Positions 30,301 through 37,204 of a stretch of DNA of 47,446 bases are shown here, one piece after another. The notes beneath the pieces are model-generated. The model saw only the letters and a list, made by a program, of their open reading frames with translations. It was not told where the DNA came from and ran no database searches. Within the stretch, counting starts at the first letter, position 1, and the number at the start of each line of letters is the position of its first letter. Made by a program: the position numbers and the translations under genes. Origin of the DNA: Candidatus Doudnabacteria bacterium (GTDB lineage Bacteria; Patescibacteriota; Doudnabacteria; UBA920); the NCBI GenBank assembly GCA_003151625.1, contig PLYC01000010.1:68283-115728 (forward strand). The letters are read 5' to 3'.

Positions 30301-31476
30301 TTAATTAATTTTAATTAATACGCCAAGCGTTTCCCTGGCACATTTTTCCCAACTAAAATCCTTGAGCCGTTCTTTACCCATAGCGCGCAAGTTATCGGCC
30401 AGCGATTTATCCGTTAATATTAATTTCATTGCATTTTTAATTTCCGTGATGTTCTTGGGGTCAAAATACAACGCCGCGTGGCCCGCTACTTCAGGCATAC
30501 TTGAAACATTGGACGTGGCCACCGGAACCCCGGCCTGAAAACTTTCCAAAATTTGCATTCCGAAGCCTTCATAAAAACTTGGCAAAACCAGCATATTGGC
30601 TTTTGTCAGAATAGCAAATCGGTCTTTATCCGACACATAGTTTAAATAAATAACGTCCTTATTTTCCGCAATCGTCTTTAAAATTGATTCAAATTTCCAT
30701 CCTGTTTTTCCTACAACCACCAGCTTATGCGGCAACTCCGGATTTTCTATTTTTAACTGTTTAAAAGCATTTATCAACCCTTCCAAATTTTTGCGCGGCT
30801 GTAATGTAGATAAGAATAATATATACTTATTAGGCAAATCTGTTCCGGAACTCTGACTTTCTGACCCGCCTTGACTCGCGTCCGCCTCGTCTTGGCCGCC
30901 TAGACTCGAATTAGTCGAGGCTGGCGCCGAGCGAGACGGGTCGGGCGACGTGGGCTTAGCCGGTTTTCCTATCTCATACCCATGATGCACAACTGAAACT
31001 CTATTGGCTTCGATCCTATAAAATTTTATTAAATCTTTTTTTGTACTCTCGGAAACCGCAATTATCCCTGCGGCATTCCTAACCGCGAATTTTGTTGACC
31101 ACTCCAAAAAATTGCGCATAAACCAGGTAAAGCTCCGGGGAAAATATCGCCAACCAATATCATGAATCGTGACTACGGATTTTTTTGGATGGATTAACGG
31201 CAAAGCCGAGGCTGGAATAAATAACACGTCCACCGGACTGAACAGCATTTCCAGACTTATTCTGATTTGCGTCCAAAAAATTGGAAAAGGAATTGCCTTA
31301 ACTTGAAAATTCGCCGGCAAACTTTTGAACCAATCTTCGGGCTTAGACCGAAGATATAAAATATATGAATTGATTTTATCCAACTCCGCCAAATGTAAAA
31401 TCAGCTCCTTGGCATAATGTTCCACTCCGGTCTTTTGAGGATTATTGGCTCGTTCGGCTTCTATACCTATTAACAT
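30301..31476 (-). CDS. GT4 glycosyltransferase with inserted hinge segment
   Basis: A 391-residue GT4 enzyme. MLIGIEAERANNPQKTGVEH starts the acceptor domain, VVTIHDIGWRYFPRSFTWFM (about 101-120) is typical, and YILFLSTLQPRKNLEGL (about 218-234) opens the donor domain. YEGFGMQILESFQAGVPVAT (about 303-322) is the E-x7-E donor motif. Residues about 172-208 (Pro-, Ser-, Asp-, Gly-rich) interrupt the hinge between domains and are encoded by a palindrome-rich, G+C-rich segment (30852-30960). The position matches that of the insert in the GT4 at 3699. Substrate unknown. It precedes the ligase gene across an inverted-repeat spacer. Confidence 0.87.
   Translation of the reverse strand: MLIGIEAERANNPQKTGVEHYAKELILHLAELDKINSYILYLRSKPEDWFKSLPANFQVKAIPFPIFWTQIRISLEMLFSPVDVLFIPASALPLIHPKKSVVTIHDIGWRYFPRSFTWFMRNFLEWSTKFAVRNAAGIIAVSESTKKDLIKFYRIEANRVSVVHHGYEIGKPAKPTSPDPSRSAPASTNSSLGGQDEADASQGGSESQSSGTDLPNKYILFLSTLQPRKNLEGLINAFKQLKIENPELPHKLVVVGKTGWKFESILKTIAENKDVIYLNYVSDKDRFAILTKANMLVLPSFYEGFGMQILESFQAGVPVATSNVSSMPEVAGHAALYFDPKNITEIKNAMKLILTDKSLADNLRAMGKERLKDFSWEKCARETLGVLIKIN
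30852..30960. repeat. Palindromic G+C-rich insert inside a GT4 gene
   Basis: GACCCG and CGGGTC near the ends pair, and CTCGA/TCGAG around ATTAG lies in the middle, with GCC/GGC outside it. Pairing is imperfect. Composition is far richer in G+C than the flanking gene. It resembles the TTGACTCGCGTCCGCC-type mosaic repeats of other genomes. Confidence 0.6.
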
Positions 31477-31515
31477 ACCTTAAATTATAGCTCAATTATG
31501 GCGCTTTACCAAATT

Positions 31516-31545
31516 AAATCAGCCCCAAAGAAACGGGACTGATTT
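31516..31545 (-). terminator. Terminator of the 80-residue gene
   Basis: AAATCAG (31516-31522) pairs with CTGATTT (31539-31545), with an inner CCC/GGG pairing. It lies 19 nt past the stop at 31564. Confidence 0.7.
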
Positions 31546-31563
31546 ACATAAACAATACTTGAG

Positions 31564-31806
31564 CTATTTTGTATTGGTTGTTCCTATATTTGTATTTGTA
31601 ACAGGCCTAAGTGGAATTTTTCCCGCAGCTTTTAGGGCATTGTGGTGCGGTACGAAAGAAATGGAATCCATCTCGTCCTGAAATATGTTCCCGCTGGCAA
31701 AAGAGTACACCACTCCGCCTGCTATCATTGAGACAATTACAATTATAAAAATTGGCCAAAAGCCGCCTAAATGCTTTAAGTCCTTTTTAACTTGATTGTT
31801 TGACAT
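31564..31806 (-). CDS. Small single-pass membrane protein
   Basis: An 80-residue protein of no known family. Residues 1-14 are charged (MSNNQVKKDLKHLG), then one membrane helix FWPIFIIVIVSMIAGGVVYS (about 16-35) and an outside tail with MDSISFVPHH and a Thr/Asn-rich end. Positive residues before the helix predict the N-terminus inside. It stands alone, between a hairpin (31834-31878) and a terminator. A TATAAT lies in the loop of that hairpin and could be its promoter. Confidence 0.65.
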   Translation of the reverse strand: MSNNQVKKDLKHLGGFWPIFIIVIVSMIAGGVVYSFASGNIFQDEMDSISFVPHHNALKAAGKIPLRPVTNTNIGTTNTK

Positions 31807-31833
31807 TTTTTTGTTTCTTTATAGGGCTTACAC

Positions 31834-31878
31834 GTTTGAGGCAAAAATGAACAAAAATTATATCTTGTTGCCTCAAAC
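31834..31878. repeat. 11-bp hairpin upstream of the 80-residue gene
   Basis: GTTTGAGGCAA (31834-31844) and TTGCCTCAAAC (31868-31878) pair perfectly around a 23-nt loop; read on the minus strand the loop contains TATAAT. It could act as an operator or as a terminator for the small frame at 31896. Confidence 0.7.
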
Positions 31879-31895
31879 CACAAGGGCTTGGTCGA

Positions 31896-31982
31896 TTACT
31901 TCGTTATTTTGTTGCGGTTTTTGTCGACGTAGTCAAACTTAGGTCTCCAAAAATCCTCGCAAAATGCCTCGTACTCGGCCAA
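31896..31982 (-). CDS. Possible 28-residue protein
   Basis: Downstream of an extended -10 promoter (32024-32051), the minus strand carries a short frame from TTG 31982: MAEYEAFCEDFWRPKFDYVD then KNRNKITK and TAA. The text is protein-like, with aromatic and charged residues and no low complexity, and the frame is open 15 codons further upstream without a start. GGA lies 14 nt before the TTG. Not recognised. It may equally be the tail of a decayed gene. Otherwise the region 31807-32133 holds only hairpins and the promoter. Confidence 0.35.
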   Translation of the reverse strand: MAEYEAFCEDFWRPKFDYVDKNRNKITK

Positions 31983-32023
31983 GCGCGTAAGTCCTATCTT
32001 TTTGATTAAATTATATTTTAATT

Positions 32024-32051
32024 ATTATACCATATAAATTAAAAAGTGCAA
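32024..32051 (-). promoter_or_regulatory. Promoter with extended -10
   Basis: On the minus strand TTGCAC (32046-32051), 16-nt spacer ending in TGG, TATAAT (32024-32029). It points toward the possible 28-residue frame and the 80-residue gene. Confidence 0.65.
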
Positions 32052-32133
32052 TCTATGATATACACACCTTCATGACGGGCACCATCTGGGTGAGGTTAAA
32101 CAATGAAGACCGGGATTGCCTCTGGCCTGATTA

Positions 32134-32568
32134 TCAACGAACATTGTTGATTTTTACCAAGCTGCTTTTATAAAGTTTTGGATAAAAAGCTTTGAGCCTG
32201 GAAATTTTAACCTTAAGTCCATTTTCCGCAAGTAAAACTTTTAAATTTTTAACGTAAGCCCGCTGATCGTATCCCAAAGCGATAATTTGCGGTTCCTCTT
32301 TTATAATATGCGGGAGGTAATTTTTACTGCCCCCTAAAACAACCTTATCTGCAAGGGGGCATTTTTTAATTACTGCCAGCCTTTGCCTGTCGGTAAATAA
32401 CGGTTTGCGGCCTTTAATTTTTTTAACGTTCAAATCACGCGCCACGGAAACAATTAAAAAAGGATTAGCCGAAAGTTTTCGCGCCTGTTTAAACAAATTC
32501 AAATGACCTTTGTGTAAAATATCAAAGGTGCCGAAAATCATTATTTTAGTTTTTGAATGAAGAGCCAT
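32134..32568 (-). CDS. Cytidylyltransferase-fold nucleotidyltransferase (RibL/TagD-like)
   Basis: A 144-residue enzyme of the HxGH nucleotidyltransferase family, which moves AMP or CMP onto phosphate groups. IMIFGTFDILHKGHLNLFKQ (about 9-28) carries the HxGH motif. LFTDRQRLAVIKKCPLADKV (about 57-76) and IIALGYDQRAYVKNL (about 94-108) match archaeal FAD synthetase RibL best, though glycerol-3-phosphate cytidylyltransferase (TagD) is close. In this context of envelope genes a CDP-glycerol role is possible; in a salvage-dependent cell FAD synthesis is equally so. It starts 10 nt after the flippase gene and is surely co-transcribed with it. Confidence 0.82.
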   Translation of the reverse strand: MALHSKTKIMIFGTFDILHKGHLNLFKQARKLSANPFLIVSVARDLNVKKIKGRKPLFTDRQRLAVIKKCPLADKVVLGGSKNYLPHIIKEEPQIIALGYDQRAYVKNLKVLLAENGLKVKISRLKAFYPKLYKSSLVKINNVR

Positions 32569-32578
32569 AAATTAAGAA

Positions 32579-34015
32579 TTAAGCCGCCTTGAACAAAGAT
32601 CGAGCCATTTTAATTTCTTCTTTCCCGGCAAAGCCGGTAACAAAAAGCATTATGCCGTACACAACCGCGCCAATTGGCAAAGTAATCAACAGACTCTGCT
32701 GCCTGATCGGCCAAAGAGCAAACCCCATGAGGCAAGCTGCAAATAAAGGCTTAAAAGCAAAAGAGAAAAAATTAAAATCGGTAATATTTTTCCTGACAAA
32801 ATAAAAATAAAAAATTCCCTGCAGGCTCTCCGAGACAACGGTCATGGCGGCCGACGCCAAAATCCCGAAGCGCGGAATTAAAATCAAGTTACCAACCGTG
32901 TTTACCACCACGTTAATCCCCGTTATCATTACGGCTTTTTTTGTCAGCTGGGAAATAACCAGGGAATTTAAAGGAATGTAAGTAAACAGGATTGCCGGAG
33001 CCCAAATTAAAATGGCCAAAACCGGCGCGGCGTGGCTGTAGCCCGGACCCGCGACCAATGATATCAACTTGGTGGAAAGCAACATTCCGCCCACTGCCAT
33101 TGGCAGAGCCGCGGCTAACATAAGCTTTAAATATTTTTCCAAATTCTCCCTGACTTCGCCTATTGCCTTTTTTGCCATAAGCCCGGCAAAAAAAGGAAAC
33201 AGGGTGTAAGAAACCACAGAAGGAAAAAATCCCAGCAGGTCAAAAATTTTATATGCTGCGGTATATAATCCTGTTTGCACGTAACCCAAAAGCGCGGTAA
33301 TAAGCACTACGTCTATACGGTTATAAATCGCGGAAAAGCCAACGAGCAAAGCAAACGGCCAGCCCTGTCTTAGAATATTTTTGACTAAATTAAAATCAAA
33401 CCTGAATATTGCTTTAAATACCTCCGGGTTTGGCAAGTGTTTTTTAATAAATTGGCGATACAAAAACAGATCCAAAATTCCAAAAATTAGCTGAACCGAG
33501 GCCAAAAATACAATATAGCGATGGAAAAATATGGCGGCAAAAATTATTGTGATATTGACGAGTGAGTTAATAAAATTTATTAGCGCTACTTTTTTCATAT
33601 CCTGAAACGCAGCCATAACGGACAAAAACGGGTACGTAAGCGCGTTCATAAACATGCCGAGGCCAGTAACAATAATTGCCTCGAACACAACTCTGTCGTA
33701 ATGCCTAAAAAAAGCAACTGCTAAAAGCACCGCGTAGAGTAAAAGCGCGGCTAAAGTTTCAAAAGAAAAGAATTCCTGAAAATATGTTTTGGCATTCGCG
33801 GGATCCTCGCTGATTTTTTTGGTTATAAACTGCTGAATGCCAAAATCCACGACCGTGGAAAAAAGCAGAACATACGACAGCACAAACTGATACTGCCCGC
33901 TGCCAAAAGGCTTTAAATAACGGAATAAAGCAAAATAAGCAATGGCCAAAAGCACCAAAGCCACAACTCTGCTGGCGGTAAGCCAAAAAATATTTTTTGT
34001 GATATGGGAACTCAT
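32579..34015 (-). CDS. Wzx-like oligosaccharide flippase
   Basis: A 478-residue membrane protein with about fourteen hydrophobic segments, of the polysaccharide transporter (PST/Wzx) branch of the MOP superfamily. It moves undecaprenyl-linked oligosaccharides to the outer face of the membrane. Typical text: NIFWLTASRVVALVLLAIAY at the start, LFRYLKPFGSGQYQFVLSYV (about 29-48), GLYTAAYKIFDLLGFFPSVV (about 247-266) and IWAPAILFTYIPLNSLVISQ. Length is normal. Together with the sugar transferase at 5091 and the ligase at 28628 it completes a Wzx/Wzy-type export path. An extended -10 box (TGCTAAAAT) lies only 7 nt before the ATG, and the promoter region is shared back to back with the gene at 34081. 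Confidence 0.9.
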   Translation of the reverse strand: MSSHITKNIFWLTASRVVALVLLAIAYFALFRYLKPFGSGQYQFVLSYVLLFSTVVDFGIQQFITKKISEDPANAKTYFQEFFSFETLAALLLYAVLLAVAFFRHYDRVVFEAIIVTGLGMFMNALTYPFLSVMAAFQDMKKVALINFINSLVNITIIFAAIFFHRYIVFLASVQLIFGILDLFLYRQFIKKHLPNPEVFKAIFRFDFNLVKNILRQGWPFALLVGFSAIYNRIDVVLITALLGYVQTGLYTAAYKIFDLLGFFPSVVSYTLFPFFAGLMAKKAIGEVRENLEKYLKLMLAAALPMAVGGMLLSTKLISLVAGPGYSHAAPVLAILIWAPAILFTYIPLNSLVISQLTKKAVMITGINVVVNTVGNLILIPRFGILASAAMTVVSESLQGIFYFYFVRKNITDFNFFSFAFKPLFAACLMGFALWPIRQQSLLITLPIGAVVYGIMLFVTGFAGKEEIKMARSLFKAA

Positions 34016-34022
34016 TGCATCA

Positions 34023-34072
34023 ATTTTAGCATATCTAAAGCAAAACTTAAAACATAAATTCTATGATATAAT
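34023..34072. promoter_or_regulatory. Divergent pair of near-leaderless promoters
   Basis: Minus strand: TGCTAAAAT (34023-34031), 7 nt before flippase ATG 34015. Plus strand: TGATATAAT (34064-34072), 8 nt before ATG 34081. Both are extended -10 boxes with no good -35, in only 65 bp between two start codons. Confidence 0.7.
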
Positions 34073-34080
34073 CAATACAT

Positions 34081-35559
34081 ATGACTAAACTAAATAAATT
34101 ATCATTTTTAGCGACAATGGCAATATTGTTTCTTCCTTCCATAGCGTTAGCCGATGCCACAACATCAACTTCCACAATTCCAAACTTTGTGGTTACTTTA
34201 TCTGCCAGCCAAACCGCCACATCTAACCTTTCCACAGATTCTGGATCTTCAACGCAAGGTAGTGTGTTAGGGCTCCAGGCGCCGGCTTTGCCGCCGATAA
34301 TTCAACAAATTAATAACGCCAAAGTATTGCTCGGCAACATTAATTTAAACCATGCCCTGACAGCTGTTTACAAAAATGTCAAAAATAAAAAAACCGGCAA
34401 AACCACGGCGACTATTTCCAAATATAATTTGGGTGACAAAGACATAGCTTTGGCGATTTTAGATCCGGCCAGCGGTAACGTTATTACCACAGTCGGCCGA
34501 CTAAACGGAACTTCGATGGTTTTTCCGGATCCGGCAGTGAGTATCAAACTCACATATTTTAACGGCGTTAACAGCCGCTTTGAGGTAGACCAACCGGCAA
34601 ACGGCACAGTGCTTGCGTTAAAATATTTAATTAGCCCGGTAGAAAGCGGTTCCAAAGCGGCTATAGAAAAATCCCTGTCCCCCGCTATTTACGTTCCTTA
34701 TTCCCAAAATCTTAATATTCCCGAAGTTATAACTTACGGACAAAATTATTTAAATGACGTAATCAATACCGTGGCCAAACAGCTTTATGGGCTTCCTTCT
34801 TCGGCCATTCCCGGGCAAACCATTACTCAAGCCGTGCCTCCAGCTATGATAAAGGCTCTGGTCTACGCCGAACACAGCGACACGACCGCGCTACTCAACG
34901 GCAACGCGCAAAACGCGCTTGACCAGATGAATATTCTTTTGGCGCTTAACGGTCCGGACACTTATAAATACAGCGTCAGCAACGACGGCTACGCTTCCCG
35001 CGGCATCGCGCAATTCGTTAAATCCACGTATGAATCTTTAGTCCAACGCCACCCCGAAGCATTTTTAAATCCCGATTACGTAGCCGCCATGCAAGACCAC
35101 GTGACTTCCGTTAAGGCTATGTATCTGCTTTTGGACGACTACGCCGGCGATGTGCGCGTAAACGCCCCGAACGGATTTTTGGCCAGCCGGGTGTTTGATT
35201 ACGGCGCGGCTTCCTACAACGCCGGAACCACGCGCGTGGCAAAAGCGGTGGAAAATTTTGGCGATTCGTGGAATCAGGACAGGAGCGGGCAGATTAACGC
35301 GCTTTCGGCACAAATGGCGAGTTACAAATCACAGGTGGCGAGTTTAAAAACAAAAATAAAAAAGACTGCGGATAAAAGAACAAAAACTTCTTTGCAATCA
35401 CAACTGGCCGACGCGCAAAGCAATCTTACTTCAACCACAAATCAATTATCCATAATGCAATCTGCCAGCCTAAAAAACGGCACAGTAAATTACCTAGCCA
35501 AAATTTATAAAGTTATCCAATACTTTAACGGCCAACAACTGGCGCTAAATACTCAGTAA
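34081..35559 (+). CDS. Secreted lytic-transglycosylase-like protein with C-terminal coiled coil
   Basis: A 492-residue exported protein. Signal peptide: basic MTKLNKLS then FLATMAILFLPSIALA, cleavage likely near residue 24. The middle (about 255-400) looks like an SLT/lysozyme-like fold: MIKALVYAEHSD with a candidate catalytic Glu, GYASRGIAQFVKSTYESLVQ (about 300-319) and FDYGAASYNAGTTRVAKAVE (about 372-391), the AxYNAG text of transglycosylases. This fold cuts peptidoglycan. The N-terminal about 225 residues are strand-rich and unassigned. The C-terminal about 80 residues (LSAQMASYKSQVASLKTKIK, LQSQLADAQSNLTS) form a coiled coil. Promoter is leaderless. It is one of the few plus-strand genes. 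Confidence 0.82.
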   Translation: MTKLNKLSFLATMAILFLPSIALADATTSTSTIPNFVVTLSASQTATSNLSTDSGSSTQGSVLGLQAPALPPIIQQINNAKVLLGNINLNHALTAVYKNVKNKKTGKTTATISKYNLGDKDIALAILDPASGNVITTVGRLNGTSMVFPDPAVSIKLTYFNGVNSRFEVDQPANGTVLALKYLISPVESGSKAAIEKSLSPAIYVPYSQNLNIPEVITYGQNYLNDVINTVAKQLYGLPSSAIPGQTITQAVPPAMIKALVYAEHSDTTALLNGNAQNALDQMNILLALNGPDTYKYSVSNDGYASRGIAQFVKSTYESLVQRHPEAFLNPDYVAAMQDHVTSVKAMYLLLDDYAGDVRVNAPNGFLASRVFDYGAASYNAGTTRVAKAVENFGDSWNQDRSGQINALSAQMASYKSQVASLKTKIKKTADKRTKTSLQSQLADAQSNLTSTTNQLSIMQSASLKNGTVNYLAKIYKVIQYFNGQQLALNTQ

Positions 35560-35588
35560 AAAATTATCCCTTTTAGTGGAAAATATTT

Positions 35589-35723
35589 ATGAATAATAAC
35601 AAGGTTTTTATTTACTATCTTCTTATGTTGAGTGCTCATGTGGCTCACGTTTTTGAAGAAATTTGGGGACAATTTTGGATATTAAATAAAGGTTCCTCGG
35701 AGCTTAAGCTCTCGAGGTATTAG
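35589..35723 (+). pseudogene. HXXEE-family membrane protein, N-terminal fragment
   Basis: The frame MNNNKVFIYYLLMLSAHVAH continues VFEEIWGQFWILNK, giving HVFEE, the defining H-x-x-E-E motif of the HXXEE family of small membrane proteins of unknown function. After residue 35 the text becomes repeat-coded (GSSELKLSRY) and stops at 35723. The matching C-terminal part is found at 36901-37083 in a separate frame, past about 1.2 kb of inserted DNA. About 60 middle residues (one or two membrane helices) are missing. The gene is therefore broken. Confidence 0.7.
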
Positions 35724-35935
35724 TGCAATAAGCTGCCTGCATTTCGCAGTCCGCCTAAGGCGGACGAAGTATTGAACCTGTATTTCCGCCGGAGGCGGAT
35801 CCGCCAGCCTAGGCTGGCGGAAGCTCCCCCTCGAGCTGCACTCGGGGTCTTGAGCGGAGTCGAATAGGTCGGCTCGGAAATGATATGCTGCATATCATTT
35901 CTCTCGCTCTACGTCGCTAATAAAGTCGGACTTGG
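35697..35935. repeat. Mosaic hairpin repeat at the left side of the insertion
   Basis: A chain of hairpins: CCTCG/CGAGG around GAGCTTAAGCTC then AGGTATTA; GTCCGCC/GGCGGAC; CCGCCAGCC/GGCTGGCGG; AAATGATATGC/GCATATCATTT; then TCTCGCTCTACGTCGCTAAT and AAAGTCGGAC. The first and last units recur with changed stems at 36795-36904. The rest of 35724-36053 has no gene. Confidence 0.8.
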
Positions 35936-36053
35936 GTGGTATTTAACTATAAATTGAATACTCTTCAGCTACACCGTTTCATTTCAGGTGCTTTTTAGCG
36001 CTTTTTTATTTCCTCCAAAAAGGTGTATAATGAATTAAGTAATTAAAATCCAT

Positions 36054-36359
36054 ATGAAAATCTTCAGCTTACAATCAAAAACAAGTTTAGTGGTATGGAG
36101 CGTGATTTTGGGAATTTTAGCAAATTTAATTGTTATCGTCTATACGTTATATGCAAGTCGGCCTCCTAAATTATGTGTGTTTTGCCCAGTATTTTCTTAC
36201 TTTGATTGGCCAGTAAGAACTATGATTGATGGGTTTAATACAAATCCTTGGCAATTGACTGTTCCTGTAAACCTGGTTTTTTGGATTTTAGTAGCTCTAA
36301 TAGTTTTAAGTTTAGCCAGGTATTTTAGAAACAAAAACCCTTCGGCAAAAATCAGCTAG
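36054..36359 (+). CDS. Small two-helix membrane protein
   Basis: A 101-residue protein of no recognised family. Two membrane helices: LVVWSVILGILANLIVIVYT (about 11-30) and VPVNLVFWILVALIVLSLAR (about 70-89). Between them lies an outside loop with a C-x-x-C (KLCVFCPVFS, about 39-48) and several Trp and aromatic residues. A basic tail follows. CxxC could be a redox or metal site, but this is inference. It is preceded by TATAAT at 36027-36032 with a leader of about 20 nt, and followed by a terminator at 36400. It lies inside the insertion that splits the HXXEE gene. Confidence 0.7.
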   Translation: MKIFSLQSKTSLVVWSVILGILANLIVIVYTLYASRPPKLCVFCPVFSYFDWPVRTMIDGFNTNPWQLTVPVNLVFWILVALIVLSLARYFRNKNPSAKIS

Positions 36360-36769
36360 CTTTTCACTTCCTTCTTCGGCAGCTTAACCCCTAAAATTTG
36401 AGGCCACTGGGCCTCTTTTTTCATACTCATTTGTAAAGAACAATAGCCGTTTAAATGTTTGAACGGTTCGCCGCAATCGATAAATAGTTTGGTTCGTCTG
36501 CGTATCATCCAAGCGTTTAAGAATCGTTCGGCTCCCTTGAAGCTATTAAAGCCTTTAATGGATTTTAACCTTGCTTCTAAATGGGAGTTGTAGCTCTCAA
36601 TGATGTTGGTGGTGTTGGGGCATTTGGCCATACGGTTACTGTAGGCAAACAGCTGGTCGTAGCGGCTCATAATATCGGCGATGACGGTTTGCACAGTCTG
36701 GTCGTGCTTTCCGTGGTTTTGTTTTATTTTGTCATAAATAAAGGTTTCCCCGCCGCAAGCAACGTGGTA
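36356..36769 (-). pseudogene. Transposase C-terminal remnant
   Basis: The frame reads FIYDKIKQNHGKHDQTVQTV, then IADIMSRYDQLFAYSNRMAK, CPNTTNIIESYNSHLEARLK and SIKGFNSFKGAERFLNAWMI RRR. TNxxE-xxNxxLKxRxxxxxGFxS near the end is the pattern of DDE transposases of the MULE/IS256- or IS1249-like superfamily, with the final catalytic Glu in NIIES. The protein has no start: the frame is closed by TAA just before 36769 and a zinc-ribbon-like text (CPCGNTT) appears in another frame upstream. So the N-terminal two thirds are lost or shifted. This remnant identifies the surrounding DNA as a decayed insertion sequence. Confidence 0.7.
36400..36420 (+). terminator. Terminator of the two-helix protein gene
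   Basis: GAGGCC (36400-36405) pairs with GGCCTC (36410-36415) around ACTG, then TTTTTT. It lies 41 nt past the stop at 36359, inside the transposase remnant. Confidence 0.8.
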
Positions 36770-36789
36770 TTACCGCAAGGACATTTCTG

Positions 36790-36905
36790 TAAATTCGCGG
36801 CAAGCCGCGAGGTATTAAACCTTTCTTAAGACTCCTTGGGCTCGCAAAGTAATGCCTTAAGGCATTACTTTGTCTCGCCTACGTCGCGAATAAAAGACGG
36901 ACGTA
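36790..36905. repeat. Mosaic hairpin repeat at the right side of the insertion
   Basis: CGCGGC/GCCGCG then AGGTATTA; AAAGTAATGCC/GGCATTACTTT; TCTCGCCTACGTCGCGAAT and AAAGACGGAC. Flanking words equal those at 35697-35935 while stem sequences differ. Confidence 0.8.
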
Positions 36906-37083
36906 CAAGCTAAGCATTGTGTACACAGTTTCTATGGCACTGCAAGGCATTGGCCACATTGTTGCGACATTTATAACCGGCAAATATTTTGGCGGCTTTG
37001 CTGGCGGCTATACCGGCATCGGATTAATAATTATCGGATCTATCCTGGCGTATTATCTTTTTCAAGATCTCCAAACCAAATAA
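36901..37083 (+). pseudogene. HXXEE-family membrane protein, C-terminal fragment
   Basis: The frame reads TYKLSIVYTVSMALQGIGHI, VATFITGKYFGGFAGGYTGI and GLIIIGSILAYYLFQDLQTK, then TAA. NGxxHIxxTxxxxxYxPG followed by a hydrophobic end is how HXXEE proteins finish. It pairs with the N-terminal fragment at 35589-35723. ATG 36934 could in principle start a 49-residue product, but there is no promoter or ribosome site. A strong terminator at 37098 is well placed as the original gene terminator. Confidence 0.65.
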
Positions 37084-37097
37084 GTGTTAGTTTGTAA

Positions 37098-37129
37098 AAA
37101 AGCGTCCAATCTTCCGCGAGGACGCTTTT
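37098..37129. terminator. Bidirectional terminator
   Basis: AAAAGCGTCC (37098-37107) and GGACGCTTTT (37120-37129) pair perfectly around 12 nt. It serves the plus-strand HXXEE gene and the minus-strand gene ending at 37205. Confidence 0.88.
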
Positions 37130-37142
37130 GTTAACTGTTTTA

Positions 37143-37182
37143 TCCTTATGCACTAATGTACTAGTACACCAGTGCATAAGGA
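37143..37182. repeat. Perfect nested hairpin
   Basis: TCCTTATGCACT (37143-37154) and AGTGCATAAGGA (37171-37182) are reverse complements; the interior TGTACTAGTACA (37157-37168) is a perfect palindrome. Followed by ATTTTTCTT on the plus strand. Confidence 0.85.
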
Positions 37183-37204
37183 ATTTTTCTTAGATGTCTG
37201 CGGG

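Noticed and set aside
32072-32173. 33-codon plus-strand frame starting MTGTIWVRLNNEDRDCLWPD
   Set aside because: It overlaps the end of the nucleotidyltransferase gene on the other strand and has no promoter or ribosome site.
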